From Rhodobacter sp. CZR27 (GTDB lineage Bacteria > Pseudomonadota > Alphaproteobacteria > Rhodobacterales > Rhodobacteraceae), in NCBI RefSeq assembly GCF_002407205.1, contig NZ_CP023549.1:1-64000 (forward strand): DNA of 64,000 bases. Reading direction: 5' to 3'. The translations under genes were made by a program, and so were the position numbers. Below the pieces are notes generated by a model, which saw only the letters and a program-made list of their open reading frames with translations, was not told the origin of the DNA and did not search any database. Shown one piece after another: positions 43,892-54,157 of the stretch (position 1 is the first letter of the stretch; each line of letters begins with the position of its first letter).

Positions 43892-44965
43892 CTAATCGCC
43901 CCGGTCCTGCCCGACCTCGACCCGCCGGCCGGTCGCCGCGTCGAAGATATGGACAGCCCGCAAGTCCGGCGTCACCCTGAGGCGGTCCCCATCGCGCACC
44001 GAGGCCTGTCCGGGCAGACGCACCACGAGCTCCGCGCCCTGCGGCAGGCGCCCGTGCGCGAAGGCATCCGCCCCCAGCCACTCCACCGCCTGCACATGAA
44101 GATCGAAGGCGGGCTCGTCCGCCTCGGCCGGATGAAGATGCTCGGGCCGGATGCCGAGGATGAGCTCGCCGGACGTGGGGACGGGCAGGGGCAGGCGCAG
44201 ACCGTCCACCGCGATCCCTTCGCCCTCGTGACGCGCGGGCAGCATGTTCATCGCCGGCGATCCGATGAACCCGGCAACGAAGGTCGAGGCGGGCCGCTCG
44301 TAGATCTCGGCCGGTGTCGCGATCTGCTCGGCATGGCCCGCGTTCATCACCACCAGACGGTCGGCCAGCGTCATCGCCTCGACCTGATCGTGGGTCACGT
44401 AGATGGACGTCGTGCGAACCTTGCGCTGCAACCCCTTGATCTGAAGCCGCATCTGCACCCTGAGCTTCGCATCGAGATTGGACAGCGGCTCGTCCAGCAG
44501 GAAGGCCGCCGGATCGCGCACCAACGCCCGGCCCATCGCCACGCGCTGCCGCTGGCCCCCGGAAAGCTGCCGTGGCTTGCGGTCAAGGAAGCCCTCCAGC
44601 TCCAGCATCGCGGCGGCCCGCGCCACACGCGCATCGATCTCGGCCCGGGGAAGGCGCGCGATCTTCAGGCCATAGGCCATGTTCTCGCGCACCGTCATGT
44701 GCGGATAGAGCGCGTAGTTCTGGAACACCATGGCGATGTCGCGCTCGCGCGGCTCCAGCCCGTTGACCACCCGCCCGCCGATCGAGATCGTGCCCGAGGT
44801 GATCTCTTCCAGCCCCGCCACCATGCGCAGCAGGGTCGATTTCCCGCAGCCCGAGGGGCCGACGATCACCACGAACTCTCCATCCGCGATGTCGAGGCTG
44901 ACCCCGTGGATCACCTCGAGCCCGGCATAGGTCTTGCGCACGTCCTTCAGCGAGATCCCGGCCAC
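43892..44965 (-). CDS. ugpC: ABC transporter ATPase, UgpC/MalK type
   Basis: A 357-residue ATPase. Walker A is GPSGCGKST, the signature [17 protein letters not shown], Walker [12 protein letters not shown], and the switch His is in VTHDQ. The C-terminal OB-type domain (about 240-350) is that of MalK/UgpC and may receive regulatory input. The start is a GTG that directly follows the ugpE stop. It would power uptake of sn-glycerol-3-phosphate or glycerophosphodiesters with UgpA, UgpE and UgpB; a related sugar substrate is possible. Confidence 0.9.
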   Translation of the reverse strand: MAGISLKDVRKTYAGLEVIHGVSLDIADGEFVVIVGPSGCGKSTLLRMVAGLEEITSGTISIGGRVVNGLEPRERDIAMVFQNYALYPHMTVRENMAYGLKIARLPRAEIDARVARAAAMLELEGFLDRKPRQLSGGQRQRVAMGRALVRDPAAFLLDEPLSNLDAKLRVQMRLQIKGLQRKVRTTSIYVTHDQVEAMTLADRLVVMNAGHAEQIATPAEIYERPASTFVAGFIGSPAMNMLPARHEGEGIAVDGLRLPLPVPTSGELILGIRPEHLHPAEADEPAFDLHVQAVEWLGADAFAHGRLPQGAELVVRLPGQASVRDGDRLRVTPDLRAVHIFDAATGRRVEVGQDRGD

Positions 44966-45826
44966 CTATTTCTCCGTCTCCACAAGGCCCTTCACGAACC
45001 AGCGCTGCATCAGGACCACCACGAGGATCGGCGGCAGGATCGCCAGGACACAGGTCACCATCACCAGGTCCCAAGGCGTGTCGGCATCCGCGAACGAGAT
45101 CATCTTTCTCAGCGCGATCACGATGGTGTTCATCGAATTCGAGTTCGTGACCAGCAGCGGCCAGAGGTACTGCGTCCAGCCGTAGATGAAGAGGATCACG
45201 AACAGCGCCGCGATGTTGGTGGCCGAGAGCGGCAGCAGGATGTCCTTGAAGAACCGCCAGGGGCCCGCGCCATCGACGCGGGCGGCCTCCATCAGCTCGT
45301 TCGGGATGGTCATGAAGAACTGGCGGAACAGCAGCGTTCCGGTGGCCGAGGCCACCAGCGGCAGGATCAGCCCGGCATAGGTGTCGATCAGGCGCAGGTC
45401 GACCATCACCTTGTAGGTCGGAAGGATCCGCACCTCGACCGGCAGCATCAGGGTGATGAAGATCAGCCAGAAGCAGGCCATCCGCAGCGGAAAGCGGAAG
45501 AAGACGATGGCGTAGGCCGAGGCCATCGAGATCACGATCTTGCCCGCCGCGATCCCGAAGGCCACCACAGCCGTGTTCAGAAGCAGCCGGTCCACGCCGA
45601 CGCCGCCGATCCGTCCGATGCCGCCGGACAGCGCGCGGGCGTAATTCTCGGGACCCTCGGCGCCCGGCAGCATCGGCAGCGGCGGGCGCAGGATCTGCTG
45701 CAGCGTATGGGTGGAGGCCACGAAGACATACCAGATCGGGAAGGCCACGACGATCACGCCCGCCACCAGCAGGATGTGCGCCACGAGACGGCTGCGCGCC
45801 GAGGTGCCGACCATGTTGTCAGCCAT
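44966..45826 (-). CDS. ugpE: ABC transporter permease UgpE
   Basis: A 286-residue permease with six membrane helices. The EAA coupling loop reads [36 protein letters not shown] and [14 protein letters not shown] are close to UgpE. It overlaps ugpA by eight bases and abuts ugpC. It forms the inner-membrane channel with UgpA. Confidence 0.92.
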   Translation of the reverse strand: MADNMVGTSARSRLVAHILLVAGVIVVAFPIWYVFVASTHTLQQILRPPLPMLPGAEGPENYARALSGGIGRIGGVGVDRLLLNTAVVAFGIAAGKIVISMASAYAIVFFRFPLRMACFWLIFITLMLPVEVRILPTYKVMVDLRLIDTYAGLILPLVASATGTLLFRQFFMTIPNELMEAARVDGAGPWRFFKDILLPLSATNIAALFVILFIYGWTQYLWPLLVTNSNSMNTIVIALRKMISFADADTPWDLVMVTCVLAILPPILVVVLMQRWFVKGLVETEK

Positions 45827-46700
45827 AGTGAACTTTCCGTTCTATATACTTGAACTGGCAGGCCGTCAGGGAAATCACGATCGCCATGAGGATGACCGAC
45901 TGCGCGGCGGAATCCCCGAAGCGCAGGTTCACGAAGCCGTCGTTGTAGACCTTGTAGACCAGCGTCTCGGTGGACTTGCCCGGGCCGCCTCCTGTCACGG
46001 CATGGATGATCCCGAAGGTGTCGAAGAGCGCATAGACCGAGTTCACCACCAGCAGGAAGAAGGTCGTGGGCGCGAGAAGGGGAAAGACGATGGTCCAGAA
46101 CCGCCTCCGCGCCGAGGCGCCGTCGATGGCGGCGGCTTCGAGCAATGAGCGAGGAATGGCCTGCAAGCCCGCCACGAAGAACAGGAAATTGTAGCTGATC
46201 TGCTTCCAGCTGGCCGCGGCCACCACCAGCGCCATGGCTTGGCTTCCATCGAGCAGCGGATCCCAGCGGATGCCGAGCTGCCGGAGCGGCCAGGCCAGCG
46301 TGCCGAAGGACGGGTTGAACAGGAACAGCCACAGCATCCCCGCGATGGCCGGCGCCACTGCATAGGGCCAGATCAGCAGCGTCCGGTAGAAGCCGCGGCC
46401 GCGCAGCACCTTCTCGGCCTGGACCGCCAGCAGAAGCGCGATGGCCATGGAGAAGAAGGCTGTCAGGATGGAAAAGACCGCCGTGACCTGGATCGAGTTG
46501 AGCCAGGCCGGATCGGACAGCACGCGGCGGAAGTTGGCGAGGCCGACGAAGGTGGTCTTCAGCCCGAAGGCATCCTCGCGCAGCAGCGATTGCCAGAGCG
46601 CCTGACCCGCCGGCCAGTAGAAGAACACGGCCGAGATCAGCAGCTGGGGGCCAACCAGCAACCAGGGCAGCAGGCGGTGGGGGAAGGTGGCGCGATGCAT
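45819..46700 (-). CDS. ugpA: ABC transporter permease UgpA
   Basis: A 293-residue permease. [22 protein letters not shown] opens the protein in typical UgpA form (the segment is a membrane helix). [20 protein letters not shown] is a periplasmic stretch. The EAA loop is [17 protein letters not shown]. It lies 38 bases after ugpB, and its end overlaps ugpE. AGGGCGGCC is the only purine-rich site upstream, so the start is moderately sure. Confidence 0.9.
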   Translation of the reverse strand: MHRATFPHRLLPWLLVGPQLLISAVFFYWPAGQALWQSLLREDAFGLKTTFVGLANFRRVLSDPAWLNSIQVTAVFSILTAFFSMAIALLLAVQAEKVLRGRGFYRTLLIWPYAVAPAIAGMLWLFLFNPSFGTLAWPLRQLGIRWDPLLDGSQAMALVVAAASWKQISYNFLFFVAGLQAIPRSLLEAAAIDGASARRRFWTIVFPLLAPTTFFLLVVNSVYALFDTFGIIHAVTGGGPGKSTETLVYKVYNDGFVNLRFGDSAAQSVILMAIVISLTACQFKYIERKVHYG

Positions 46701-46738
46701 GGGGAAAGGCGGGCCGCCCTGAGGGCGGCCCTTCCGGC

Positions 46739-48034
46739 TCAGCCGCCGACGGCCTGGCGGATGGCCTCGTTCCCGCGCTGGACGGCATTGTCGAGCGCCT
46801 GCTGCGCGGTCTGCTGGCCTGCCAGCATCTTCTCGAACTCCTCGTTCTGAATGTCGCGCACCTGCGGCAGGTTCACGAGCCGCACGCCCCTGGAATTCGC
46901 GGTCGGCTCCTTGCCCATCATCTGGGTGATCGGCACTTCACGGCCGGGGTTCTGGTCGTAGAAGCCCGAGGACTTGGTTGACTCGTAGGCCTCCATCGTC
47001 ACCGGCAGGTAACCCGAGGTCTGATGGAGGTATTCCTGCACCTCGGTCTGCGAGAGATACTGGAAGAAGGCCGCGACGCCCTGATAGGTCTCGTCGGACT
47101 TGCCTCCCATCACCCAGAGGCTGGCGCCGCCGGGAACGGTGTTCTGCGGCCCGCCCGCCGTCTCGTCATAGGGAAGCTGACCGATGCCATAGTTCATGCC
47201 GGACTTCACGATATCGCCCAGACCACCTGAGCTTTCAGTGAAAATCCCGCATTCCCCCGCAAGGAAGATCTGCTTGGCCTCCGACGTCCGCCCGCCATAC
47301 TTGAACGTGCCGTCCTTGGCGAGATCGGCCAGTTTCTGGAAGTGGTTCACGAAGACGGGCGCGTTGATCTGCAATTCGGCGTTGGGGTCGGCAAGGCCGT
47401 TCTCGTTCGTGGCGTAGGGCACGTCGTTCCAGGCCGCGAAATTCTCGAGATGGATCCAGGTGAGCCAGGTCGAGGTATAGCCGCAGGGCGCAGCACCGCT
47501 TTCCCTGATCTTCGCAGCCATGTCCCAGACTTCGGCCCAGGTCTTCGGCGGGGTTTCGGTGTCGAGGCCGGCCTTCTCGAAGATGTCCTTGTTGTAATAC
47601 AGGATCGGCGAGGACGAGTTGTAGGGGAAGGACAGCATCGTGCCGTCCGGCTTCGAGTAATAGGCGACGATGCCCGGCAGGTAGCGCGACTTGTCGAATG
47701 CATCGCCCAGCACCTCGGCCACCGGCATGATCGCGCCCTCGGCCGCCATCATCACGCCCGTTCCCACGTCGAAGACCTGCATGATGTCGGGCGCCTGCCC
47801 GGCGCGGAAGGCAGCTATGCCCGCGTTCAGCGTCTCCGGATAGGTGCCCTTGAACACGGGCATGACCTTGTAGTCGGACTGGCTGGCGTTGAAGTCCGTG
47901 GCGATCTTCTCGACCACCTCGGCATTGGCGCCCGTCATGGCATGCCACCAGCTGATCTCCGTCTGGGCGGCCGCCGTGGTTGCCTGGGCTGCTACGGCCA
48001 GCGCCGTGACGGAAAGGAACGTGCGTCGGTTCAT
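46739..48034 (-). CDS. ugpB: Periplasmic binding protein UgpB
   Basis: A 431-residue family 1 solute-binding protein. A signal peptide ends near [46 protein letters not shown] and PFNSSSP-like [13 protein letters not shown] are characteristic UgpB blocks. It should bind sn-glycerol-3-phosphate or glycerophosphodiesters. It heads the ugpBAEC operon; no ugpQ follows. No Pho box was found in the 195 bases upstream. Confidence 0.92.
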   Translation of the reverse strand: MNRRTFLSVTALAVAAQATTAAAQTEISWWHAMTGANAEVVEKIATDFNASQSDYKVMPVFKGTYPETLNAGIAAFRAGQAPDIMQVFDVGTGVMMAAEGAIMPVAEVLGDAFDKSRYLPGIVAYYSKPDGTMLSFPYNSSSPILYYNKDIFEKAGLDTETPPKTWAEVWDMAAKIRESGAAPCGYTSTWLTWIHLENFAAWNDVPYATNENGLADPNAELQINAPVFVNHFQKLADLAKDGTFKYGGRTSEAKQIFLAGECGIFTESSGGLGDIVKSGMNYGIGQLPYDETAGGPQNTVPGGASLWVMGGKSDETYQGVAAFFQYLSQTEVQEYLHQTSGYLPVTMEAYESTKSSGFYDQNPGREVPITQMMGKEPTANSRGVRLVNLPQVRDIQNEEFEKMLAGQQTAQQALDNAVQRGNEAIRQAVGG

Positions 48035-48229
48035 GAGCTTCTCTCCCTGCTGGAGGACCGGACGCCCCGTGGCTTATCCGGTCCGCATGACGGGCGTGCG
48101 ACATGCGCCTCGGGCCGCGGGGTCTCCTCTCCCGCCGCGGCCACCGCCCGGCCGTCCATGTGGCTGATGTTCAACCCTTTCCCGTAAATGCGCAATATGA
48201 GAATAATACGTCGGGCGCCTTCCGCAGCG
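48035..48229. other. Promoter region of the ugp operon
   Basis: This 195-base gap sits upstream of ugpB and downstream of the Na/Pi cotransporter gene. An AT-rich patch at 48185-48215 (GCAATATGAGAATAATAC) is a candidate promoter. No repeated CTGTCAT Pho box was seen. Confidence 0.35.
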
Positions 48230-49927
48230 TCAGGCCTTGGTCCCCTGCGGCTGCCCGAGCCGCCGCGGCGGCACCTGCTTGCGCATCCGGCTTTCGCGCA
48301 GGGCGCCGATCTCGGTCAGGATCGGATGGGCGGCCGAGGTGACATGCGCGTTCAGCCGCTTCAGGTCGCGCAGAAGGTCGAGATGGATGGTGCTGGTCTC
48401 CATCGCCTCGGGGCGGCCCGCCCGCAACCGGCCAAGATGGCGCTCGGCCGACAGCGCCTCGAGGCGGCGGATCTCGACCTTCGACTCGACCAGCTGGCGC
48501 GCCAGATCGGCGTCGCGCCCCAGGAACACCGCCTGCGCAAGGCGAAGGTTCGCGATCGTGCGGTCGTGCACCTCGGCAAGTTCGGCGGCGCCTTCGGACG
48601 AGAAGGCCAGCCGCTTGCGGATCTTCTTCAGGGCTGCCTCGGCGATGCCGTTCTCAATGATGTCGCCCATGTGTTCGAGGTTGATCGCGAACGAGGTGAT
48701 CTCGTTCGCCCGGGCCACATCCGCCTCGTCAAGCTCGGCGCGCGAGAGGCGGGTGATGTAGAGCTTGATCGCTTCGGTCAGCAGGTCGACATCCGGTTCG
48801 AGCCGCGCCACCTCGAGGGCCGCGACCTCGTCGTTCTGCAGCAGCGCCTGCCGGCTCCGCTCCAGCATCGTGCCGATGATGTCGCCCACGCGCAGCGTCT
48901 CGCGCGCGGCGACGGCAAGCGCCATGCCGGGCGTGTCGAGCAGGCTTTCGTCGAGATATTCGGCGCCCCGCCCGCTCTCCGCCGGTTCCGGAAGCAGCCG
49001 CTCCATGAGCCGGCAGAGCAGGCCGGCCAGCGGCAGGAACACCACCAGAAGCACGGCGCTGAAGCCGAGATGGGCCACGATCACCTGCAGGCCGGGATCG
49101 GCAATCGCCGTGGCGAGCAGATCGGCAAGCGGCTCCGCCAGAAGCAGGACCGCCGCAGCCCCCACCATGCGCACCGCGAGATTGCCGAGCGTGATCCGAC
49201 GTGCCGCAGGCCCCTCGGCCGAGACGGCGAGCCAGGGCGTCACGGCGCCGCCGACATTGGCGCCGGCCACGAGGGCAAGCGCGGGCTCCGGCCCCACCAC
49301 GCCCGCGGTGGCCAGGATCATGACCAGCAGCACGACGGCCAGCGAGGAGGAACTGGCCACGGCGAGCCCCGCGGCGAGGATGGCCGCGATCAGCGGCGCC
49401 TCTCCCAGTCCGGCGATCACCAGCGCCACGGTCGCCGAGCCCTGCAGCGGCGCGGTCACTTCCGCCATCAGGCGCAGCGCGAGGAGCATGATGCCAAGCC
49501 CCAGCACCGCGCGGCCGATCCCGCGGCCGCGCGTTGCCTGTGCCACGGAAAAGGTGGCGACGCCCGCAAGGATGCAGAGGCTTGCCACCCAGTGCAGATC
49601 GACCGAGAGGATGGCTGCCACCAGTGCGGTTCCGAGGTTCGCCCCCAGCATCACCGCCTGCGCCATCGGCGCCGGCACGATGCCGCGCGCCGCGAAGGAT
49701 CCGGTGATCACCGCCGTCGCCGTGCTGGATTGCAGGCCGAGCGTGGCCAGCATCCCCCACAGCGCGGCGAGCAGCCGGTTCCTTGTGCCGCGCGAGATCC
49801 AGAGCCGCAGCGTCGCGCCGAACGCCCGCATGACGCCGGTGCGGATCAGGCGCAGCCCCCAGAGAAGCAGGGCGGCAGCGGCGAGCAGGTCGATGAACTG
49901 GACGGTGGGATGCACTTCGCTCACCAC
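48230..49927 (-). CDS. Na/Pi cotransporter family protein with PhoU-like tail
   Basis: A 565-residue membrane protein. Two Na_Pi_cotrans repeats are visible: GLQSSTATAVITGSF with the QSS motif, and a second, AVASSSSLAVVLLVMILA. GANLGTALVA and GANVGGAVTP are the paired repeats. Residues 350-550 are a helical PhoU-like domain (about 345-535, with INLEHMGDIIENGI). Such proteins export or import phosphate with sodium. Its position beside ugp genes gives a phosphorus theme, though it is a separate transcription unit. Confidence 0.9.
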   Translation of the reverse strand: MVSEVHPTVQFIDLLAAAALLLWGLRLIRTGVMRAFGATLRLWISRGTRNRLLAALWGMLATLGLQSSTATAVITGSFAARGIVPAPMAQAVMLGANLGTALVAAILSVDLHWVASLCILAGVATFSVAQATRGRGIGRAVLGLGIMLLALRLMAEVTAPLQGSATVALVIAGLGEAPLIAAILAAGLAVASSSSLAVVLLVMILATAGVVGPEPALALVAGANVGGAVTPWLAVSAEGPAARRITLGNLAVRMVGAAAVLLLAEPLADLLATAIADPGLQVIVAHLGFSAVLLVVFLPLAGLLCRLMERLLPEPAESGRGAEYLDESLLDTPGMALAVAARETLRVGDIIGTMLERSRQALLQNDEVAALEVARLEPDVDLLTEAIKLYITRLSRAELDEADVARANEITSFAINLEHMGDIIENGIAEAALKKIRKRLAFSSEGAAELAEVHDRTIANLRLAQAVFLGRDADLARQLVESKVEIRRLEALSAERHLGRLRAGRPEAMETSTIHLDLLRDLKRLNAHVTSAAHPILTEIGALRESRMRKQVPPRRLGQPQGTKA

Positions 49928-49969
49928 TGGAAAGGGAAGGACAACACGGTCGCGCGCGGTCCGGTTCCC

Positions 49970-51571
49970 TCAGGCCGAGGCGCGGGCGTCCGCGAGGATC
50001 ATCTCGGCCGCCTTCTCGGCGATCATCAGCGTGGGAGAGTTGGTGTTGCCGGAGGTGATCGTCGGCATGATCGAGGCATCGGCGATGCGCAGCCGCCCCA
50101 GCGCCCGGAAGCGGAGCCGCGGGTCCACCACGCTCGCCTCGTCCGCGCCCATGCGGCAGGTGCCGACCGGGTGGAAGATCGTGGTGCCGATCCGGCCCGC
50201 GGCCTCGACCAGCTCCTCGCGGGTCTGGAATTCGGAACCGGGGCGGTATTCCTCGGGGCGGAAGCGGGCGAAGGCGGGCTGCGAGGCGATGTGGCGCGCG
50301 ATGCGGATCGAGCGCACGGCAACCTCGCGGTCGCTCTCGGTCGAGAGGTAGTTCGGCGAGATGGCCGGCTGGCGGACCGGATCGGGCGACTTCAGGTGCA
50401 CGCTGCCCCGGCTGTCGGGTCGCAGGTTGCAGACGCTGGCGGTCATGCCGGGGAAAGGGTGGACCTTGTCGCCGAACTTGTCGAGCGAGACGGGCTGGAC
50501 GTGGAACTCGAGATCCGGGGTCGCCTTTTCGGGGCCCGAGCGGGTGAAGATGCCGGCCTGGCTCGGCGCCATCGACATGGGCCCCGAGCGGCGCAGCAGG
50601 TATTCCACCCCGATCGCGGCGCGTCCGAACAGGCTCGTGGCCTTCTCGTTCAGCGTCGGCACGCCGTGGACCTTGAACACGAGGCGCAGTTGCAGATGGT
50701 CCTGCAGGTTCGCGCCGACCGCGGGGGCGGCGGCCACGACCTCGACCCCGGCCGCCTTCAGCACCTCGGGATCGCCGATCCCTGACAACTCGAGGATATG
50801 CGGCGAACCGATGGCGCCCGCCGACAGCACGACCTCGCGTCCGGCACGCAGCTCGCGCAGTTCGCCCCCTTGCCGGCAGAGCACACCGCGGACCTCGCCG
50901 TCCTCCACGATCAGGCGGACCACCTGCGCCTCGGTCATCACCCGCAGGTTCGGCCGCTTCAGCGCGGGGCGCAGGAAGGCCTTGGCGGTGTTCCAGCGGA
51001 TGCCCGAGCGCTGGTTGACGTCGAAATAGCCGCCGCCCTCGTTCGAGCCGCGGTTGAAATCGTCGGTCCGGGGAATGCCGGCCTGCTCGGCCGCGTCGAG
51101 GAAGGCGTCGAGCACCGCCCAGCGGACGCGCGCCCGCTCCACCCGCCACTCGCCGCCCGCGCCATGGTGATCGCTCGCGCCCAGATGATGGTCCTGCTGG
51201 CGGCGGAACAGCGGCAGCACGTCTTCCCAACCCCAGCCGGTGCAGCCCATCTGCCGCCAGCCGTCGTAATCCTCGGCCTGGCCGCGCATGTAGATCATGC
51301 CGTTGATCGAGGAACAGCCGCCAAGCACCTTTCCGCGCGGGTAAATCAGCGCGCGGCCGTTCAGGCCCGCCTCCGGCTCCGTGGTGAAGCACCAGTCGGT
51401 GCGGGGATTGTTGATGCAGTAGAGGTAACCCACCGGGATGTGGACCCAGTGGTAGTTGTCGCGCTTGCCGGCCTCGATCAGCAGCACCCGGTTCCGCGGG
51501 TCCTGCGACAGGCGGTTGGCCAGCACGCAGCCCGCGCTGCCGGCCCCCACGATGATGTAGTCGGCGTCCAT
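49970..51571 (-). CDS. GMC dehydrogenase (choline/alcohol dehydrogenase-like) in the liv operon
   Basis: A 533-residue FAD enzyme. YIIVGAGSAGCVLANRLS is the dinucleotide motif. PRGKVLGGCSSINGMIYMRG is GMC signature 1, and GAIGSPHILELSGIG is signature 2. The C-terminal HPVGTCRMG carries the catalytic histidine, followed by TSGNTNSPTLMIAEKAA. It resembles BetA/AlkJ-type dehydrogenases. The ATG at 51571, with CGGAGCG upstream, lies one base after the livM stop. It is therefore co-translated with a branched-chain-type importer, and the imported compound may be its alcohol substrate (inference). Confidence 0.9.
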   Translation of the reverse strand: MDADYIIVGAGSAGCVLANRLSQDPRNRVLLIEAGKRDNYHWVHIPVGYLYCINNPRTDWCFTTEPEAGLNGRALIYPRGKVLGGCSSINGMIYMRGQAEDYDGWRQMGCTGWGWEDVLPLFRRQQDHHLGASDHHGAGGEWRVERARVRWAVLDAFLDAAEQAGIPRTDDFNRGSNEGGGYFDVNQRSGIRWNTAKAFLRPALKRPNLRVMTEAQVVRLIVEDGEVRGVLCRQGGELRELRAGREVVLSAGAIGSPHILELSGIGDPEVLKAAGVEVVAAAPAVGANLQDHLQLRLVFKVHGVPTLNEKATSLFGRAAIGVEYLLRRSGPMSMAPSQAGIFTRSGPEKATPDLEFHVQPVSLDKFGDKVHPFPGMTASVCNLRPDSRGSVHLKSPDPVRQPAISPNYLSTESDREVAVRSIRIARHIASQPAFARFRPEEYRPGSEFQTREELVEAAGRIGTTIFHPVGTCRMGADEASVVDPRLRFRALGRLRIADASIMPTITSGNTNSPTLMIAEKAAEMILADARASA

Positions 51572-51572
51572 C

Positions 51573-52577
51573 TCAGCGCTCCGGGTTGAAGCCGAGGCGG
51601 CGACCGAGCCGCGAGGCATAGAACTCGCCGACGATCCCGCGCCGGAAGAGCAGCACGCAGGCCATGAAGACGAGGCCGGTGATGATCGTCACCGGAAAGT
51701 CCGACGTGGCGAGGTAGTTCTGCAGCGTCACCACCAGCCCCGCGCCGATCACCGGGCCAACCAGTGTGCCGATTCCGCCAAGCAGCGTCATCAGGATCAC
51801 CTCGCCCGACATCTGCCATGTCACGTCGGTCAGCGTGGCGAACTGGAACACCAGCGCCTTGACGCCCCCCGCGAGGCCCGCCAGCGCAGCCGACATCACG
51901 AAGGCGCCCAGCTTGTATTCCGCAACCGAATACCCCAGCGAGATCGCCCGCGGCTCGTTCTCGCGGATCGCCTTGAGGATCATCCCGAAGGGAGAGTTCA
52001 CGAAGCGCCAGATCGCGAGCATTCCCAGCGCGAAGACGCCGAGCACGAAGTAATACATGTTGGTGGTGACCGAGAGGTCGATGACCCCGAACAGGTGGCC
52101 GCGGGGGACGGACTGGATGCCGTCCTCGCCATGGGTGAAGGACGCCTGCAGGCAGAAGAAGAAGAACATCTGGCTGAGGGCGAGGGTGATCATCGCGAAA
52201 TAGATCCCCTGCCGCCGGATGGCGATGGCGCCCATCACCAGCCCCAGCACCGCAGCCCCCGCCATGCCGAGCAGCAGCCCGAACTCGGGCGGCCAGCCCC
52301 AGACCTTCACCGCGTGGGCGGTGAAATAGGCCGAGCCGCCGAAGAAGGTGGCGTGGCCGAAGGACAGAAGGCCGGTGTAGCCGAGAAGCAGGTTGAAGGC
52401 CGCCGCAAAGAGCGCGAAGCACAGAAGCTTCATCAGGAAGATCGGATAGAGGAAGAACGGCGCCGCGATCAGGGCTACCGCCGCCGCCACCAGAATGGCG
52501 ATCTTCAGCGCGCCCACGCGCGGATGGGGTTTTGCGGCCTGCGCGGTCTGGGACGAGCCACTGGCCATGTCACGCAT
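51573..52577 (-). CDS. livM: ABC transporter permease LivM
   Basis: A 334-residue permease with about nine to ten helices. NLLLGYTGLLSFGHATFFG is the diagnostic LivM block. AIRENEPRAISLGYSVAEYK and GGIGTLVGPVIGAGLVV follow. It overlaps livH by eight bases; an ATG three codons in is an alternative start. It forms the channel with LivH. Confidence 0.92.
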   Translation of the reverse strand: MRDMASGSSQTAQAAKPHPRVGALKIAILVAAAVALIAAPFFLYPIFLMKLLCFALFAAAFNLLLGYTGLLSFGHATFFGGSAYFTAHAVKVWGWPPEFGLLLGMAGAAVLGLVMGAIAIRRQGIYFAMITLALSQMFFFFCLQASFTHGEDGIQSVPRGHLFGVIDLSVTTNMYYFVLGVFALGMLAIWRFVNSPFGMILKAIRENEPRAISLGYSVAEYKLGAFVMSAALAGLAGGVKALVFQFATLTDVTWQMSGEVILMTLLGGIGTLVGPVIGAGLVVTLQNYLATSDFPVTIITGLVFMACVLLFRRGIVGEFYASRLGRRLGFNPER

Positions 52578-53457
52578 CCTTTCCGAAGAGACCCGCGGGA
52601 CGCAGGATCAGCACGATCGCCATGATGACGAAGATCACGATGTTGGAAGCCTCGGGGTAGAAGACCTTGGTCAGCCCCTCCGCGATGCCCAGCATGTAGC
52701 CGGTGACGATGGCGCCGAGGATCGAGCCCATGCCGCCCACGACCACCACGGCGAAGACCACGATGATCAGGTTCGACCCCATCAGCGGCGAGACCTGATA
52801 GACCGGCGCCGCCAGCACCCCCGCAAAGCCCGCCAGCGCCGCACCAAGCCCGTAGGTGAAGGTCAGAAGCAGGGGCACGTTCACTCCGAAGCTCTGGACC
52901 AGCACCGGGTTCTCGGTCGCCGCCCTGAGGTAGGAGCCGAGCTTGGTCTTCTCGATCAGCAGCCAGATGCCAAGGCAGACCGCGAGCGAGGCCACCACCA
53001 CCCAGCCGCGGTAGATCGGCAGGAACATGAAGCCGAGGTTCACCGCCCCGGTCAGCGCGGCCGGCGGCGCATAGGGCTGGCCCGAGGTTCCGAAGAACCA
53101 GCGGAACGTCCCCTCGATGGTCAGGGCAAGACCGAAGGTGAACAGAAGCCCGTAGAGCGGATCGAGCTTGTAGAGCCGCGAGAGCATGGTCCGCTCGATC
53201 ACCGCGCCCAGAAGCCCCACTATCAGCGGCGCGATGAGCAGGGCGGGCCAGTAGCCGATCCCCGTCTGGGTCAGCAGCAGAAGCGCCGCGAAGGCGCCGG
53301 CCATGTATTGCGCGCCATGCGCGAAGTTGATGACGCGCAGCAGGCCGAAGATCACCGCCAGCCCCAGCGACAGCAGCGCATAGAACGACCCGTTGATCAG
53401 GCCGACCAGAAGCTGCCCGAACAGCGCCGCGGTCGGAATGCCGAAGATCGTCATCAT
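52570..53457 (-). CDS. livH: ABC transporter permease LivH
   Basis: A 295-residue permease. GLINGSFYALLSLGLAVIFG and INFAHGAQYMAGAF are the LivH hallmarks; VVVGGMGSILGAIVTGYMLG lies near the C-terminus. It begins one base after the livF stop. It pairs with LivM for uptake of amino acids or other small amphipathic solutes. Confidence 0.93.
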   Translation of the reverse strand: MMTIFGIPTAALFGQLLVGLINGSFYALLSLGLAVIFGLLRVINFAHGAQYMAGAFAALLLLTQTGIGYWPALLIAPLIVGLLGAVIERTMLSRLYKLDPLYGLLFTFGLALTIEGTFRWFFGTSGQPYAPPAALTGAVNLGFMFLPIYRGWVVVASLAVCLGIWLLIEKTKLGSYLRAATENPVLVQSFGVNVPLLLTFTYGLGAALAGFAGVLAAPVYQVSPLMGSNLIIVVFAVVVVGGMGSILGAIVTGYMLGIAEGLTKVFYPEASNIVIFVIMAIVLILRPAGLFGKDA

Positions 53458-53458
53458 C

Positions 53459-54157
53459 TCACACCCCCAGCACCGAGTTCAGCATCGGCATGTTCTCCGG
53501 CAGGTCCTCGACGGGGAATTCCGCCACCATCCGCCCGTGGTCCATCAGGTAGAAACGGTCCGCAACCTTCGAGGCGAAGCGGAAATTCTGCTCGACCAGC
53601 ACGACGGTCATGCCGCGATCCTTCAACTCCATCAGCACCTCGCCGATACGCTGGATGATGACCGGAGCAAGGCCCTCGGTCGGCTCGTCCAGAAGCAGGC
53701 AGCGCGCGCCCGTGCGCAGGATGCGGGCCATGGCAAGCATCTGCTGCTCGCCGCCCGAAAGCTTGGTTCCGGGACTTGAACGCCGCTCTGCAAGGTTCGG
53801 AAAAAGCTCGTAGATCTCGGCGACGGACATGCCCCCTGGAGCGACGATGGGGGGCAGCATCAGGTTCTCCTCGACCGACAGGGTCGCGAAGATGCCGCGC
53901 TCCTCGGGCACGAAGCCCAGGCCCGCGCGGGCGGTCCGGTGCAGCGGGACCGGCATCATGTCGCGTCCGTCGAACGCGATCCGCCCGGTCCGCTTCCTGA
54001 GGATGCCCATGATGGCGCGCAGGGTCGTGGTCTTGCCCATGCCGTTGCGGCCGAGGATGCAGATCGTCTCGCCCTCCTCGACGAACAGGTCGACCCCGTG
54101 CAGCACGTGGCTTTCGCCATACCAGGCGTGAAGGCCGGTGACCTCCAGCAGCGTCAT
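53459..54157 (-). CDS. livF: ABC transporter ATPase LivF
   Basis: A 232-residue ATPase. Walker A GRNGMGKTTT, signature LSGGEQQMLAMARIL, Walker B CLLLDEPTEGLAP, and the switch region VEQN are those of LivF. Its start overlaps the livG stop by four bases (ATGA). Confidence 0.94.
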   Translation of the reverse strand: MTLLEVTGLHAWYGESHVLHGVDLFVEEGETICILGRNGMGKTTTLRAIMGILRKRTGRIAFDGRDMMPVPLHRTARAGLGFVPEERGIFATLSVEENLMLPPIVAPGGMSVAEIYELFPNLAERRSSPGTKLSGGEQQMLAMARILRTGARCLLLDEPTEGLAPVIIQRIGEVLMELKDRGMTVVLVEQNFRFASKVADRFYLMDHGRMVAEFPVEDLPENMPMLNSVLGV

